From the NCBI GenBank assembly GCA_001512505.1, contig LFSC01000010.1:21116-85115 (forward strand): 64,000 nucleotides of DNA. The letters are read 5' to 3'. The translations under genes were made by a program, and so were the position numbers. This DNA comes from Clostridiaceae bacterium DTU079 (lineage in GTDB: Bacteria > Bacillota > Clostridia > Acetivibrionales > Acetivibrionaceae). The notes below the pieces were generated by a model, which worked only from the letters and a program-made list of their open reading frames with translations, was not told the origin of the DNA and did no database searches. This document shows, piece by piece, positions 1 to 9,393 of this stretch. The number at the start of each line of letters is the position of its first letter. The stretch's first letter is position 1.

Positions 1-1
1 A

Positions 2-763
2 GGCGGCGGAGGACTGCATTCCGTGGTGATTGCCGCCAAAACCGTAGAAGATTTTGAAAAGCCCATAATGGTAAGATTGTTTATAACCACGGATGTCTCA
101 GGGCTTAAACTTCCTTATGTCTGCTACGATGGGGACAAGGATTGGAGAAAGTTAACCTATAACGTGGCTTTCTTGGAGGACAGTATAGCATTTAATGCCG
201 TAAAGACAGGGGAATACGCGGTGTTTGTCTTAAAGGCAGCCCTGAAGGATGTGCCCGAAAACCACCCTCTTTCGGGGGACATTAATACTCTGATGTCCAA
301 ATACGATTTGAGGGATGTCTTCGGCTCACTGGAGGCTTTCTATCCCGATGATCCTGTCCAGGTAAAAGAGATTATACTGATTTATGAGAAGGTACTGGGC
401 AGAGATGTTTTAAACTCCGGGCTCAGTGTAAATCAAAAAGCGAATAAATACGGTCTCGGAAGTTTGTTGGGAATCGGCGGTGTAACAAGAAATGTTAACC
501 GTCAGGAGGTCGCCTTCGTTATCATGACGGTATATTGCGACAAGACGGGTATAAAGGCGGACAGTCTTCAACCCCGAAGATATATTTACATAGGCGATGA
601 AAAGAATATTGACGATATTTACTTCAGACATGTGTTGATGGCTTTGGATCTGGGCGTAATGAGTCTTAACCGGAATGGATATTTTGAACCGAAAAAGACC
701 GTTACCCGCGGAGAACTAGCAGAGACTTTGGTAGGAATTCTTAAATTGACGGGAGATCTATAG
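2..763 (+). CDS. SLH-like secreted protein, C-terminal part (left end cut by window)
   Basis: The reading frame is open back to base 2, so the gene starts outside the window and only about 253 C-terminal residues are seen; the GTG codons near base 23 are therefore not necessarily starts. The last 120 residues look like degenerate S-layer homology (SLH) repeats: a segment ending in NRQEVAFVIMTVY and a final one with FEPKKTVTRGELAETLVGIL, which matches the typical xxTRaExaxxlxxxl half of an SLH motif. SLH modules tether exported proteins to secondary cell-wall polymers. The gene lies 33 bp before a large fibronectin-III protein that ends in similar degenerate SLH repeats, so the two are probably co-transcribed envelope proteins. 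The upstream domain is not recognised. Confidence 0.6.
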   Translation, partial: GGGGLHSVVIAAKTVEDFEKPIMVRLFITTDVSGLKLPYVCYDGDKDWRKLTYNVAFLEDSIAFNAVKTGEYAVFVLKAALKDVPENHPLSGDINTLMSKYDLRDVFGSLEAFYPDDPVQVKEIILIYEKVLGRDVLNSGLSVNQKANKYGLGSLLGIGGVTRNVNRQEVAFVIMTVYCDKTGIKADSLQPRRYIYIGDEKNIDDIYFRHVLMALDLGVMSLNRNGYFEPKKTVTRGELAETLVGILKLTGDL

Positions 764-796
764 GAAAATATCAAATAGTAAAGATATGGGAGAGAA

Positions 797-3700
797 ATGA
801 CTATGCGCAGGATTAAAAGAACGGTAATTTTGCTTTTGATATTTACGGTAATATTTCAGATAAACAGTTTTAATATGGTTACGGCTGCCGATACACAGAC
901 TCCGCCTTCAATGCTGAGAGTCGATCCTAAAGATCCAGGTGAGCCGGCCATAGGCTATAATGAATTTGACCAGTATTATGTGGATCTCAAATGGGACATT
1001 ACCTATCCGAGTTCCGCTATTTCGGGCTATGTAAATTTTTATACCCAGGAGATAGCGAAGCCGTACAAGGGTGGCGGAGCCCGTTCCTTGAAAGATCGGG
1101 ATGTTTCGGGAAATCATATTTCGGGAAATACCTATGCGCATAGATTGAAGGGACTGAAATCCGGTACTGTCTATTATATTGATGCAACGGCATATTACAA
1201 CTTTGTTTTTAACGATACCACATACAGCAGTCCTCAATCGGGAACGTCCAACAGGGTTAAGGTGTTGACGAACATTAACGTTAGTGCCTATGCCCTGGAG
1301 GGTAACAAGATAAAAATAGAATGGGATGATGTATGGAATACCGGAGGAAGAATAGACTACAAGCTGTATATTTCCGAAAACAGCAGTTTTTCCAATACTC
1401 CGCCGATTTATATTAAAAAGGGGCAGATAGGTGCTAACGGACCGGTTACGGTGAATGAAGAAACCGGAAAGCTTGAATATATTCATACGGCAAGGGATCC
1501 GGGAAGGGTTTACTATGTCAGGATAGAGCCCGATGTAACGGACATCGAATTAAAAAAGAACCAGTACAGTAATACTGTAGCGGTAAGCAGTTTTATACTG
1601 GTAAAAACAACTAAAATTTCCACCGATGATTCGGGAGCGGTCTGGAAGCTGGATTGGAGCCCGGTGGTTACGGGATTGGGAGACAGCGATATCAAGATTA
1701 CCTACCATATCTATAAGGGTGAAGTGAATTCTTCAGCCCTGCCCCAGTATATGGCGGCAGTTGACGGCACCAGCTTCTTTGTTACGTTGCCTACCGGCAA
1801 TGTGGAAAACTATTTTATCATAAGGGCTCTGGTTACAAGAAACGGACAGGATGTGTATGAGGGGATTAAAATAGAATCGGAGCAAGTTATAGTAACTGAG
1901 CAGGAAGTAGCTTTTTACCCGGCGGTACCGGAGATTGTGGATGAATTTACAGATCCCGAAGGAGAAATTATTGCAAGTTTTGGAGAAAAGCTAGAACCCC
2001 GAAGTGCTACGGTTATGTGGAGGGTGCCATTGCTTGGGGACGGACAGATTGATGAAAATGTCGTATATGACATTTGGCTCATAGAAGATCCGGATCAAAT
2101 CGACAATCCGCCTCAGGGGATGTTGATTGCCTCTGATATTAAAATTGGAAGCGGCAATTACATACTTTATGATAATAAAATATTGGGTTACAGTTATAAG
2201 CTTTCCAACTTGACTCCCAACTCCACCTACTATTTTAAAATAGTTGCCAAGAGGGAGTTTTTGGAATATGTTGATAATATTCTTCAGAAAGTTACCTATC
2301 GTTCGGGTCCTGCGATTAAGGTTATTGTTACACCGCCGGAGGGGCCGATTAACCAGCCCAATGTGCCTGCAAGACCGCCCCTTAAGGTGAAAGTATACGG
2401 TGACGGCAGGGATTCCATTACCCAGGATTCTGTTATTATTCAGCTTAAGAACCTGTGGTATGAAAAGTATAATGCTGAAGAAAAGCGGTGGGAATACATA
2501 AGGACGGAAAAACTCAGTGAGACGGACATACCTCCTTATGTTCCGGTAGCTGTATCCAGCCCCAGTACGGATCCGGGATCAAATTCCATTCCGATTGTGG
2601 TTGATGATGTATACTACAGGAAGGTGTCCTATGACAGCGGTGTAAAAATTGATGTGGGATGTATAAAATTCACGGAAGGAATGACCTATGACGGACTCAA
2701 AAACATTGCTGCCGATTGGATAACCGGTTTTCCTGTCGAGCCCAATGATCCTTTGGAAAATCCTCAGTTTAATCCCGACAATAACAAGCACAATGTCGAT
2801 ATTCCGGTGACAGGTTTAGAGCCCAATACAGCATATGTTATCTGGGTGAGGGCGACAAGGCCCGAACTGAATCTTGTATCGGAGCCTTCGGACCCTATAA
2901 TAATTACCACGGATCCGGTTATCATACCTCCGCCGGAAAAGCCGGTGGTTCCGTTCTTCAACTACAGTCTTTCCGGAGATACGTACATAGATTTGGGGTG
3001 GGAATTTAAACCGGAGTACAACTATTATATAAAATACGGGACAGAAGATAATATTAATTCTGCTGTTGGAAATGTGAAGGTTGTTTTGGAAGACCTTTAT
3101 AACTCTATGTATTACAGGGTTAGGGATTTGAAGCCGGGTACTCTCTACTATTTCTGGCTGCAGGCTGAGTCCGTAAGCGGAGGAGAGAGCATAAAATCCG
3201 AATGGAGCGATTCCTATCTTGTGAGTACTTTAGAGCTTATTCCTCCGGACAGTCCCAGGGGCTTTGGTATAAAAAACAGCAGCGATGCCGTTACCAAAAA
3301 CAGCATAACCTTTGAGTGGATACAGGAGGAAGGCCTTCAGTACATTCTTGAGGTGTCAAAGGACATGAACTTTAGTGAGTCCAAGGAATACAATGTGGGA
3401 GCTGCTTCGGAATATACGGTGGACGGACTCTTGTCAAATCACCGCTACTTTGCAAGGCTCTTTGCCTACGATCCCGCAAAGGATCTGAGATCCGGTCCGA
3501 CTCATGTCATATCGGTAAGGACTTTAGGCAGCAGAGATGATTATGATTCCGATGTCGACATTGAAGATGCAATAACCGGTGAATATATTGAAAAGGCCGA
3601 AACCATAGAGGACGGAGTTTGGAACATAAGAATAGTGGGTGTGAATGCCGACAGGTTTATAGAGCAGGTTATAAAGGACAATAAGCTCGATGTAACAATT

Positions 3701-4675
3701 GATCTCAGCAATCCTCCGGCAGCCTATAAAAAATTGCGAATATTGGCTTCCGATAAGGTGTTTAAGTCCTTAACAACCCTTTCGGAAAACCTTATCATAA
3801 AAACCGAAAAGCTTTCTCTTGTGATAAGACCGGGAATGATAACCACCGATAACTTCAATCCTCTTGCCGGCAAGGCTTCCGGGGTGGACTATGAGATATG
3901 CATATCCTATCCCGATAATGTGGATTTTAAGTTAAAGAACATGGTGCTTAAAACCAAAGTGGCGCGGATTGAAATAGGTGTAGTTGACGGAGGAAATGTG
4001 TTGCCGGTAAAATCCCTGTTAAAACCCCTTAGGGTGTTGGTAAAATATGATGATGAATACAGGGAAGGCAAGATATCGGGATTTGTGTATGAAAAAGGGA
4101 CATCTGCATGGAGAAGTCTTAATACTTCGTACATATACAATTACGACACCGGTATAGGGACTGTTGCATATGAGACCATAAAGACCGGGGACACGGTTGT
4201 GGCCGAAACGGGCTTTGACTATTATGACGATATATACTACCACAATTATGAGAGTGCGATTAATAATGTCGCTTCCGTACATGAGTTAAAAAGTATCCCG
4301 GGAAGGCTTTTTGAACCGGATAACTATGCAACCCTCGGAAGTACGGTAAAAATAATGTTTGACGTTTTGAAATATGAGTACGGCAGCGATTACATGAAAC
4401 AAGCGGCAAGGGCCGGATTGATAAGTGCTGAAAATGTTGGTGGAGCTGACAGAAATTGCACCGTGGGTGAAGCCTATAAAATGCTGGTAAGGTTGTTTGA
4501 GCTTAAAACCGGAAGTACCCTTGATGCAAAAAGTAAATCCGAATTCATTGAAGTGAACGGTTTGGAGCTTATAAGAGACAATAAAAAGACCGTGCCGGTA
4601 AATGACTCCATAAAACGGGGAGAGTTATTGGCGCTTATCGAAAAGATATTGGTATATATTGGAGAATTGGAATAA
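797..4675 (+). CDS. Large secreted fibronectin type III protein with C-terminal SLH-like repeats
   Basis: A 1292-residue protein with an N-terminal signal peptide (MRRIKRTVILLLIF followed by a hydrophobic core and a TAADTQ cleavage region near residue 32). Much of the body is made of fibronectin type III-like beta modules: repeated endings such as LKSGTVYYIDATAY, LTPNSTYYFKIVAK, LEPNTAYVIWVRAT, LKPGTLYYFWLQAE and LLSNHRYFARLFAY mark at least five modules between residues about 40 and 900. The last 150 residues contain degenerate SLH-type segments (VGEAYKMLVRLFEL and VNDSIKRGELLALIEKIL). No catalytic domain is recognised. The likely role is an extracellular, wall-associated structural or adhesive protein. 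ATG at 797 follows a gggagaga Shine-Dalgarno; an in-frame ATG at 803 is an alternative. It sits between two other SLH-type genes on the same strand. Confidence 0.7.
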   Translation: MTMRRIKRTVILLLIFTVIFQINSFNMVTAADTQTPPSMLRVDPKDPGEPAIGYNEFDQYYVDLKWDITYPSSAISGYVNFYTQEIAKPYKGGGARSLKDRDVSGNHISGNTYAHRLKGLKSGTVYYIDATAYYNFVFNDTTYSSPQSGTSNRVKVLTNINVSAYALEGNKIKIEWDDVWNTGGRIDYKLYISENSSFSNTPPIYIKKGQIGANGPVTVNEETGKLEYIHTARDPGRVYYVRIEPDVTDIELKKNQYSNTVAVSSFILVKTTKISTDDSGAVWKLDWSPVVTGLGDSDIKITYHIYKGEVNSSALPQYMAAVDGTSFFVTLPTGNVENYFIIRALVTRNGQDVYEGIKIESEQVIVTEQEVAFYPAVPEIVDEFTDPEGEIIASFGEKLEPRSATVMWRVPLLGDGQIDENVVYDIWLIEDPDQIDNPPQGMLIASDIKIGSGNYILYDNKILGYSYKLSNLTPNSTYYFKIVAKREFLEYVDNILQKVTYRSGPAIKVIVTPPEGPINQPNVPARPPLKVKVYGDGRDSITQDSVIIQLKNLWYEKYNAEEKRWEYIRTEKLSETDIPPYVPVAVSSPSTDPGSNSIPIVVDDVYYRKVSYDSGVKIDVGCIKFTEGMTYDGLKNIAADWITGFPVEPNDPLENPQFNPDNNKHNVDIPVTGLEPNTAYVIWVRATRPELNLVSEPSDPIIITTDPVIIPPPEKPVVPFFNYSLSGDTYIDLGWEFKPEYNYYIKYGTEDNINSAVGNVKVVLEDLYNSMYYRVRDLKPGTLYYFWLQAESVSGGESIKSEWSDSYLVSTLELIPPDSPRGFGIKNSSDAVTKNSITFEWIQEEGLQYILEVSKDMNFSESKEYNVGAASEYTVDGLLSNHRYFARLFAYDPAKDLRSGPTHVISVRTLGSRDDYDSDVDIEDAITGEYIEKAETIEDGVWNIRIVGVNADRFIEQVIKDNKLDVTIDLSNPPAAYKKLRILASDKVFKSLTTLSENLIIKTEKLSLVIRPGMITTDNFNPLAGKASGVDYEICISYPDNVDFKLKNMVLKTKVARIEIGVVDGGNVLPVKSLLKPLRVLVKYDDEYREGKISGFVYEKGTSAWRSLNTSYIYNYDTGIGTVAYETIKTGDTVVAETGFDYYDDIYYHNYESAINNVASVHELKSIPGRLFEPDNYATLGSTVKIMFDVLKYEYGSDYMKQAARAGLISAENVGGADRNCTVGEAYKMLVRLFELKTGSTLDAKSKSEFIEVNGLELIRDNKKTVPVNDSIKRGELLALIEKILVYIGELE

Positions 4676-4729
4676 ATATCTGGATGATTTTTTAAAATTT
4701 AGTCCTCAAAAAAAGAGGATTTGGGGTGT

Positions 4730-5587
4730 ATGATAATGAATATAAATAATATAAAAATATACATAATAACTATAGCATTGATTTTTTTCATCAATATGCA
4801 GGATGTTTGTGCTCACGGCGTATTGTATGATATGAAGCAAATAAGTGAGAAAAAAGTAAGAATTACAATAAAGCTTACTGAAGGTGAGCAAAAGAGAGGT
4901 ATTGCCATTACCCATTATTATCTGGAAAACGGTAAGGTGCTGCATATCGGTTATGAGACCGGGAATGGAGCTGAAAGTGAGGCGTATCTGGACTTTGATT
5001 TGTCCGGTGCGGTTCCTCCCATAAGAGTAAAGCTTACAAACATTAACGACAGGGAGTGGATACCTTTTAATGATATAAAGGGGATTGAGCAGGAGGAGTA
5101 TATTACCCATCTTCATGATGCTGGAATTTTGAACGGGATGCCGGACGGTTCCTTTAAGCCATACAGCAATATTACCAGGGCCGAGTTTATGGTTCTGGTA
5201 GTAAAAGCATTAAATATTGAAGGAAAAGCTGAAAATACAGAAGGTTTTACCGATATTGAAGGACACTGGGCCAAGGAAATAATTCTGGTTGCCTCAAAAC
5301 ACGGATTGATTTCCGGCTATGGGGATAAGACCATAAGGCCGGATAATCCCATCAGCTTGGCGGAAGTCAGTTCGGTTATTTCGCGGGCATTTGAGTTTAA
5401 AACCGCGAAAAACGGAATATATCAAAAGTTAAAAAGGGACAAATGGTACAGCGGTTCGGTTAAAAAAATGTTTGATGTTGGAATTCTTTCGGTATATGAT
5501 AGCATCTATGAAAATTTCAACGAGGAAGGGTTAATTAACAGGGCAGATTGTGCAATGATGATAAGCCGGGCTCTTACAACGTATTAA
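4730..5587 (+). CDS. Secreted SLH-domain protein
   Basis: About 285 residues. An N-terminal hydrophobic segment (IKIYIITIALIFFI) ending near DVCAHG looks like a signal peptide. After a short unrecognised beta-rich region come three SLH repeats: one with ILNGMPDGSFKPYSNITRAE, a second with FTDIEGHWAKE and LISGYGDKTIRPDNPISLAE, and a third ending LINRADCAMMISRAL. Such repeats anchor proteins to the S-layer/cell wall. The frame can be extended to a TTG at 4721, but that codon lies directly on the agagga Shine-Dalgarno (4714-4719), so ATG 4730 (spacing about 10) or ATG 4736 is preferred. The Shine-Dalgarno can pair with the agtcctc just upstream across an A-rich loop, a possible weak translational hairpin. 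Confidence 0.75.
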   Translation: MIMNINNIKIYIITIALIFFINMQDVCAHGVLYDMKQISEKKVRITIKLTEGEQKRGIAITHYYLENGKVLHIGYETGNGAESEAYLDFDLSGAVPPIRVKLTNINDREWIPFNDIKGIEQEEYITHLHDAGILNGMPDGSFKPYSNITRAEFMVLVVKALNIEGKAENTEGFTDIEGHWAKEIILVASKHGLISGYGDKTIRPDNPISLAEVSSVISRAFEFKTAKNGIYQKLKRDKWYSGSVKKMFDVGILSVYDSIYENFNEEGLINRADCAMMISRALTTY

Positions 5588-5884
5588 TAACAAAAGTATC
5601 ACCCGGGCATCGTTAAATTAAAAATGAAAATTAAACCAACTCCTTTGCTGCTTACAGAAATCTACGTAGCTTACATTTTGGATAACATTTAAATTGACTA
5701 AAAAATAAACAATGCCGTTATTTTAGGGGGTGGTATTTCTTAATACATTTCTAATTAATCATTGAAATTTAAAGCAAATCTTTAAGAAATATTGGATGTA
5801 TATCCCATTGTATTAAAGGTTATAATTCTACTATAACTGTGCTCATTTCTTGCAACAGGCACATAACGGTAGAAGGGGATATAC

Positions 5885-6649
5885 ATGAAAAGATTGTCAA
5901 AAAATCGGTTTTACTTGCTGTTAATATTAATAATACTATTTACAATTGGGTGTATAAGGCTATATTATAATAAAGGATATTCTTATGCTGCCCTTGAAAA
6001 AGCATTCGAAGCTTCAGGAGCAAATTTCGTAAGCAGTGAATTTTATGTGCATGCTGAAGTGGGTAAAGAGTACAAAAGCTTTGAGGAGCTTTCAAGAATG
6101 GCTGATAGCCTTGCGGCAGATATGAATATCGAAAAAAATGACTTATATTCAAGGAAACTTGTAGGAAACGACTCTATTGATAAAATGGAGATTATCGGAA
6201 CTGCAGGAGAAGGAAAAAGAATAAATATTTGTGCACATTCGGAAAGAAACGACGACGGTAACGTTCAATCTTACATAACCGTAAGCGTTACCGTGGATTC
6301 AACGAAGTATGAACTTGAAGATATATATAAAGGTTTGCTGAAAACCTTGGACAAATATAAGATATCTTCAAAAATAAATACTTGTATTACCGGGTGCTTT
6401 GAAGGAAAACTGAATTATGACGCATTAAATAAAGTCTGCATTCGCGTACTTAAAAATGCAGACGCAAAAAAGGTAAACGGTATTACGAATAATAATTTGA
6501 TAAGTGTTTCGGCGTATTCTCCCGGTATAGATAACACTATACTGGAAAATGGGAAAAAGGTTAACATGAATTTGGCAATAAGATATAATTCGTACGAGAA
6601 TAAGACTTATATCTGGATTGCAATACCGGTGATAACCATTGAGTATTGA
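5885..6649 (+). CDS. ywmB: YwmB family membrane-anchored protein (DUF1779)
   Basis: A 254-residue protein with one N-terminal membrane segment (FYLLLILIILFTIGCIRLYY) and an extracytoplasmic domain. Sequence character and position directly before murA, then spoIID and a spoIIQ-type gene, match the YwmB/TATA-box-like family of Bacillus, where the order ywmB-murAA-spoIID is conserved. The biochemical role is unknown; the context suggests cell-wall or sporulation function. It is separated from murA by 66 bp and may share its transcript. A Shine-Dalgarno gaagggg precedes the ATG. The 297 bp upstream hold no further gene; a weak TTGACT (5694) with no good -10 is the only promoter hint. Confidence 0.7.
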   Translation: MKRLSKNRFYLLLILIILFTIGCIRLYYNKGYSYAALEKAFEASGANFVSSEFYVHAEVGKEYKSFEELSRMADSLAADMNIEKNDLYSRKLVGNDSIDKMEIIGTAGEGKRINICAHSERNDDGNVQSYITVSVTVDSTKYELEDIYKGLLKTLDKYKISSKINTCITGCFEGKLNYDALNKVCIRVLKNADAKKVNGITNNNLISVSAYSPGIDNTILENGKKVNMNLAIRYNSYENKTYIWIAIPVITIEY

Positions 6650-6715
6650 ACAGTTAACCGCACAGAAATACATACTAAAGACAAATTACAATAATAAACG
6701 AAAGGAAGAATCGAT

Positions 6716-7990
6716 GTGCCTAAACTAATTGTAACCGAAGCAAAGCCTTTAAAGGGAAAGGTAAGAATAAGCGGTGCAAAGAATTCTGTGTTGCCCATTA
6801 TCGCTGCCTCCATTTTAGGTGATGAGGAGAGCATTCTTGAAGAAATCCCGAATCTTACTGATGTAAAAATTATGTGTGAGCTATTGGAGTCTTTTGGTGT
6901 GAATGTGGAGTTTTCAGAAAACGAATCCAGGCTTCGCATTGCTTTGAAGGATATAATAAATACCACAGCACCCTATGAACTGGTCAATAAAATGAGGGCA
7001 TCCATTCTTGTAATGGGACCTCTTTTAGCCAGAACAGGCACGGCAAAGATTTCTCTTCCCGGCGGTTGTGCTATAGGAACCCGGCCGGTTGACTTGCATC
7101 TTAAAGGCTTTGCTGCAATGGGAGCAGAGATAAACCAAGGGCATGGCTATATAGAAGCAAGAGTTGACGGAAGACTTAAAGGAAATAAAATTTATTTGGA
7201 TTTCCCCAGTGTCGGTGCTACCGAAAATATCATGATGGCAGCGACTTTGGCAGAGGGTCAGACCATAATTGAAAATGCTGCAATAGAGCCGGAGATTGTA
7301 GATCTTGCTACGTATTTAACGGCTATGGGAGCAGATATTAAGGGAGCAGGGACCGATACGATAAAGATAAACGGTGTTCATAGCTTAAGCGGTACAAATC
7401 ATGCTGTCATTCCGGACAGAATTGAAGCAGGTACGTTTATGGTGGCTGCGGCGGTAACCGGCGGAGACGTGGTGGTGGAAAACATCGTGCCGGATCATGT
7501 AAAGCCTATAACGGCAAAGCTTAGAGAAGCAGGTGTTGAGGTTTCCGAGGAGCTTTCAAGCATACATGTGAGGGCCGGTAATGACATACGGCCTATAGAT
7601 ATCAAGACCCATCCGTATCCGGGATTTCCGACGGATATGCAGGCACAGATGACCACATTGATGACCAAGGCCAACGGAACCAGCATGGTTATTGAAACAA
7701 TTTTTGAAAACAGGTTTATGCACTTGGCAGAGCTTAAAAGAATGGGTGCCAATGTTAAAATTGAAGGAAGAAGTGCAATTATTGAAGGCAAGCCCAAGCT
7801 TACCGGCGCAATGGTTCGGGCTACAGATTTGAGGGCCGGTGCGGCACTTATTCTGGCAGGGCTTATAGCTGAAGGTATTACCGAGGTCACGGAAATAGAG
7901 CATATTGACCGGGGATATGTGAGAATTGACGAGAAGCTTAATGCTCTTGGTGCAAATATCAAAAGAGTAGAGGACGAAGATCTACAATAA
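6716..7990 (+). CDS. murA: UDP-N-acetylglucosamine 1-carboxyvinyltransferase MurA
   Basis: This 424-residue enzyme transfers enolpyruvate from PEP to UDP-GlcNAc, the first committed step of peptidoglycan synthesis in the cytoplasm. The catalytic loop is seen at [16 protein letters not shown] with Cys118, the residue targeted by fosfomycin, and the substrate-binding K22-N23 lies in [10 protein letters not shown]. The later PTDMQAQ motif, containing the conserved Asp, is also present. Length matches the family. The start is GTG 6716, 7 nt after aaaggaag; the overlapping ATG at 6714 is out of frame. It follows ywmB and precedes spoIID, as in Bacillus murAA. Two 27-bp repeat units and a short hairpin follow the stop codon. 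Confidence 0.97.
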   Translation: MPKLIVTEAKPLKGKVRISGAKNSVLPIIAASILGDEESILEEIPNLTDVKIMCELLESFGVNVEFSENESRLRIALKDIINTTAPYELVNKMRASILVMGPLLARTGTAKISLPGGCAIGTRPVDLHLKGFAAMGAEINQGHGYIEARVDGRLKGNKIYLDFPSVGATENIMMAATLAEGQTIIENAAIEPEIVDLATYLTAMGADIKGAGTDTIKINGVHSLSGTNHAVIPDRIEAGTFMVAAAVTGGDVVVENIVPDHVKPITAKLREAGVEVSEELSSIHVRAGNDIRPIDIKTHPYPGFPTDMQAQMTTLMTKANGTSMVIETIFENRFMHLAELKRMGANVKIEGRSAIIEGKPKLTGAMVRATDLRAGAALILAGLIAEGITEVTEIEHIDRGYVRIDEKLNALGANIKRVEDEDLQ

Positions 7991-8054
7991 CACAGGGGGA
8001 CGGTTCTCCCGTTTCAAGAGGGACTAGCACAGAGGGACGGTTCTTCCGTGTCAA
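7991..8054. repeat. Two copies of a 27-bp GGGACGGTTC repeat
   Basis: Copy 1 (7991-8017) and copy 2 (8028-8054) share CACAGxGGGACGGTTCTxCC followed by GTxTCAA, with few differences. Each can fold as an imperfect hairpin (CACAG...GGA against TCC...GTGTC). Similar GGGACGG-type units occur in many clostridial genomes; a link to REP-like elements mobilised by RAYT transposases is inference. A 12-bp direct duplication (GTCAAAATAGCA) follows at 8050-8073. Confidence 0.6.
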
Positions 8055-8082
8055 AATAGCAGTCAAAATAGCAAGTACATAT

Positions 8083-8109
8083 TAAGGGACGCAGCGATGC
8101 GTCCTTTAA
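8083..8109 (+). terminator. Hairpin after murA, possible terminator
   Basis: AAGGGACGCA and TGCGTCCTTT pair across a GCGA loop with one G-U wobble. Only a weak T-tract follows, so termination efficiency is uncertain. Confidence 0.45.
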
Positions 8110-8193
8110 TTATGGTGTGAGCATCCTTGACGGTGCAAGTATTTCTATTTGCTTTTGTTCTTGTCTGAAAAAAGAATAACCGAAAGCTTGTAA

Positions 8194-8222
8194 TCATATT
8201 TATTTATTAATAACAATTCAAT
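8194..8222 (+). promoter_or_regulatory. Candidate sigma-E promoter of spoIID
   Basis: TCATATT (8194-8200) matches the sigma-E -35 consensus KMATATT completely. After a 14-nt spacer, AATTCAAT (8215-8222) matches CATACAMT in 6 of 8 positions. The predicted start near 8229 leaves a 35-nt leader with the Shine-Dalgarno at about 8250. Bacillus spoIID is a classical sigma-E gene, which supports the call. Confidence 0.5.
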
Positions 8223-8263
8223 CGGGATAAAAATTACTAAAATCATAGGAAAAGGTAAGGACA

Positions 8264-9328
8264 ATGAAAAAGCTTTTGGGTTATTTTGTTTTAATGACAA
8301 TGATAATAGTTATACTTCCGTTGATTATTGTAAGGGGCTGCAGTACGGTTATAACCGATATTGTACCTGAGGACGATAATAAGGAAGAACAGAAGCAGGA
8401 ACAGAAGAAGGAGCAAACAAAAGCCGGAGAAATAAAGATTAAGGTGTATATAAAGGATAGGGATATAGTTGAGGAAATGCCTTTGGAAGAGTATATAAAG
8501 GGTGTGGTGGCGGCGGAGATGCCTGTTGATTTTGAACCGGAAGCCCTTAAGGCACAAGCGGTGGCTGCCCGTACATATGCATATGGAAGAATGAAAAAAA
8601 TATATACTCCCGCCGACGATATACATAACGGTGCGGATATATGCACCGATTCAGCTCATTGTCAGGCATGGATCAAAAAGGAGGATGCTCTTAAAAAGTG
8701 GGAATCCTCTAAAGCCTCCGCTAATTGGAAAAAGATTGAGAAGGCTGTCTTGGAAACGGAAGGGCAAATTCTCTTATATGAAAACCGTGTTGTAAACCCG
8801 GTATTCCATTCCAACAGCGGAGGAATGACTGAAAATTCTGAAGATGTTTGGGAGGGAACGGTGGTTCCTTATCTTAAGAGCGTTGTAAGTGAAGGCGAAG
8901 AAGCCAGTGAAGGATATGAGGTTGAAACGGAATTCAAAAAAGAGGATATAGTAAAAAAGCTAAAGGCACAATATCCGGATATTAAAGTAAGCAAGGAGAG
9001 CCTATTTGATGAAATTGAAATTCTTGAACGGACTGAAGCCGGTAGAGTAAAAAGTATGAAAATAGGAGATAAGACTCTAAAGGGGACAGAGTTTAGGAGC
9101 CTTCTGGGACTCAGGTCAACAAATTTCTCCATTGAAAATATCGATGACTCCAGGCTTAAAATCACAACCATAGGATATGGGCATGGTGTCGGAATGAGTC
9201 AATGGGGAGCAAACTACCGGGCCGAACAGGGAGATAGCTATGAAGAAATTCTGAAATATTATTATCAGGGCGTATATATTGATTCCATTGAGGATTTAGA
9301 ATTTATATTGGACTCTAAACATAATTAA
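8264..9328 (+). CDS. spoIID: Stage II sporulation protein D (SpoIID)
   Basis: A 354-residue membrane-anchored peptidoglycan hydrolase/lytic transglycosylase of the forespore engulfment machine. Residues 5-25 form a membrane segment, followed by a charged linker rich in E and K. The SpoIID domain shows VVAAEMPVDFEPEALKAQAV (the Glu of AEMP is the catalytic acid in the family), FHSNSGGMTENSEDVW, and a C-terminal YGHGVGMSQWGA motif. It acts in the mother-cell membrane with SpoIIM and SpoIIP, which are not in this window. It follows murA and precedes the SpoIIQ-type gene. ATG 8264 follows aaaggtaagg. Confidence 0.95.
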   Translation: MKKLLGYFVLMTMIIVILPLIIVRGCSTVITDIVPEDDNKEEQKQEQKKEQTKAGEIKIKVYIKDRDIVEEMPLEEYIKGVVAAEMPVDFEPEALKAQAVAARTYAYGRMKKIYTPADDIHNGADICTDSAHCQAWIKKEDALKKWESSKASANWKKIEKAVLETEGQILLYENRVVNPVFHSNSGGMTENSEDVWEGTVVPYLKSVVSEGEEASEGYEVETEFKKEDIVKKLKAQYPDIKVSKESLFDEIEILERTEAGRVKSMKIGDKTLKGTEFRSLLGLRSTNFSIENIDDSRLKITTIGYGHGVGMSQWGANYRAEQGDSYEEILKYYYQGVYIDSIEDLEFILDSKHN

Positions 9329-9393
9329 ATATTTTTAACCTCTATGTATATTGTTGCCATAGGCGGTAACAATAATATATGGAGGTGGAAAAA

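Noticed and set aside
908..1486. A long minus-strand frame (192 codons) opposite the fibronectin-III gene
   Set aside because: It is antisense to a well-supported gene, has no Shine-Dalgarno and no domain-like composition.
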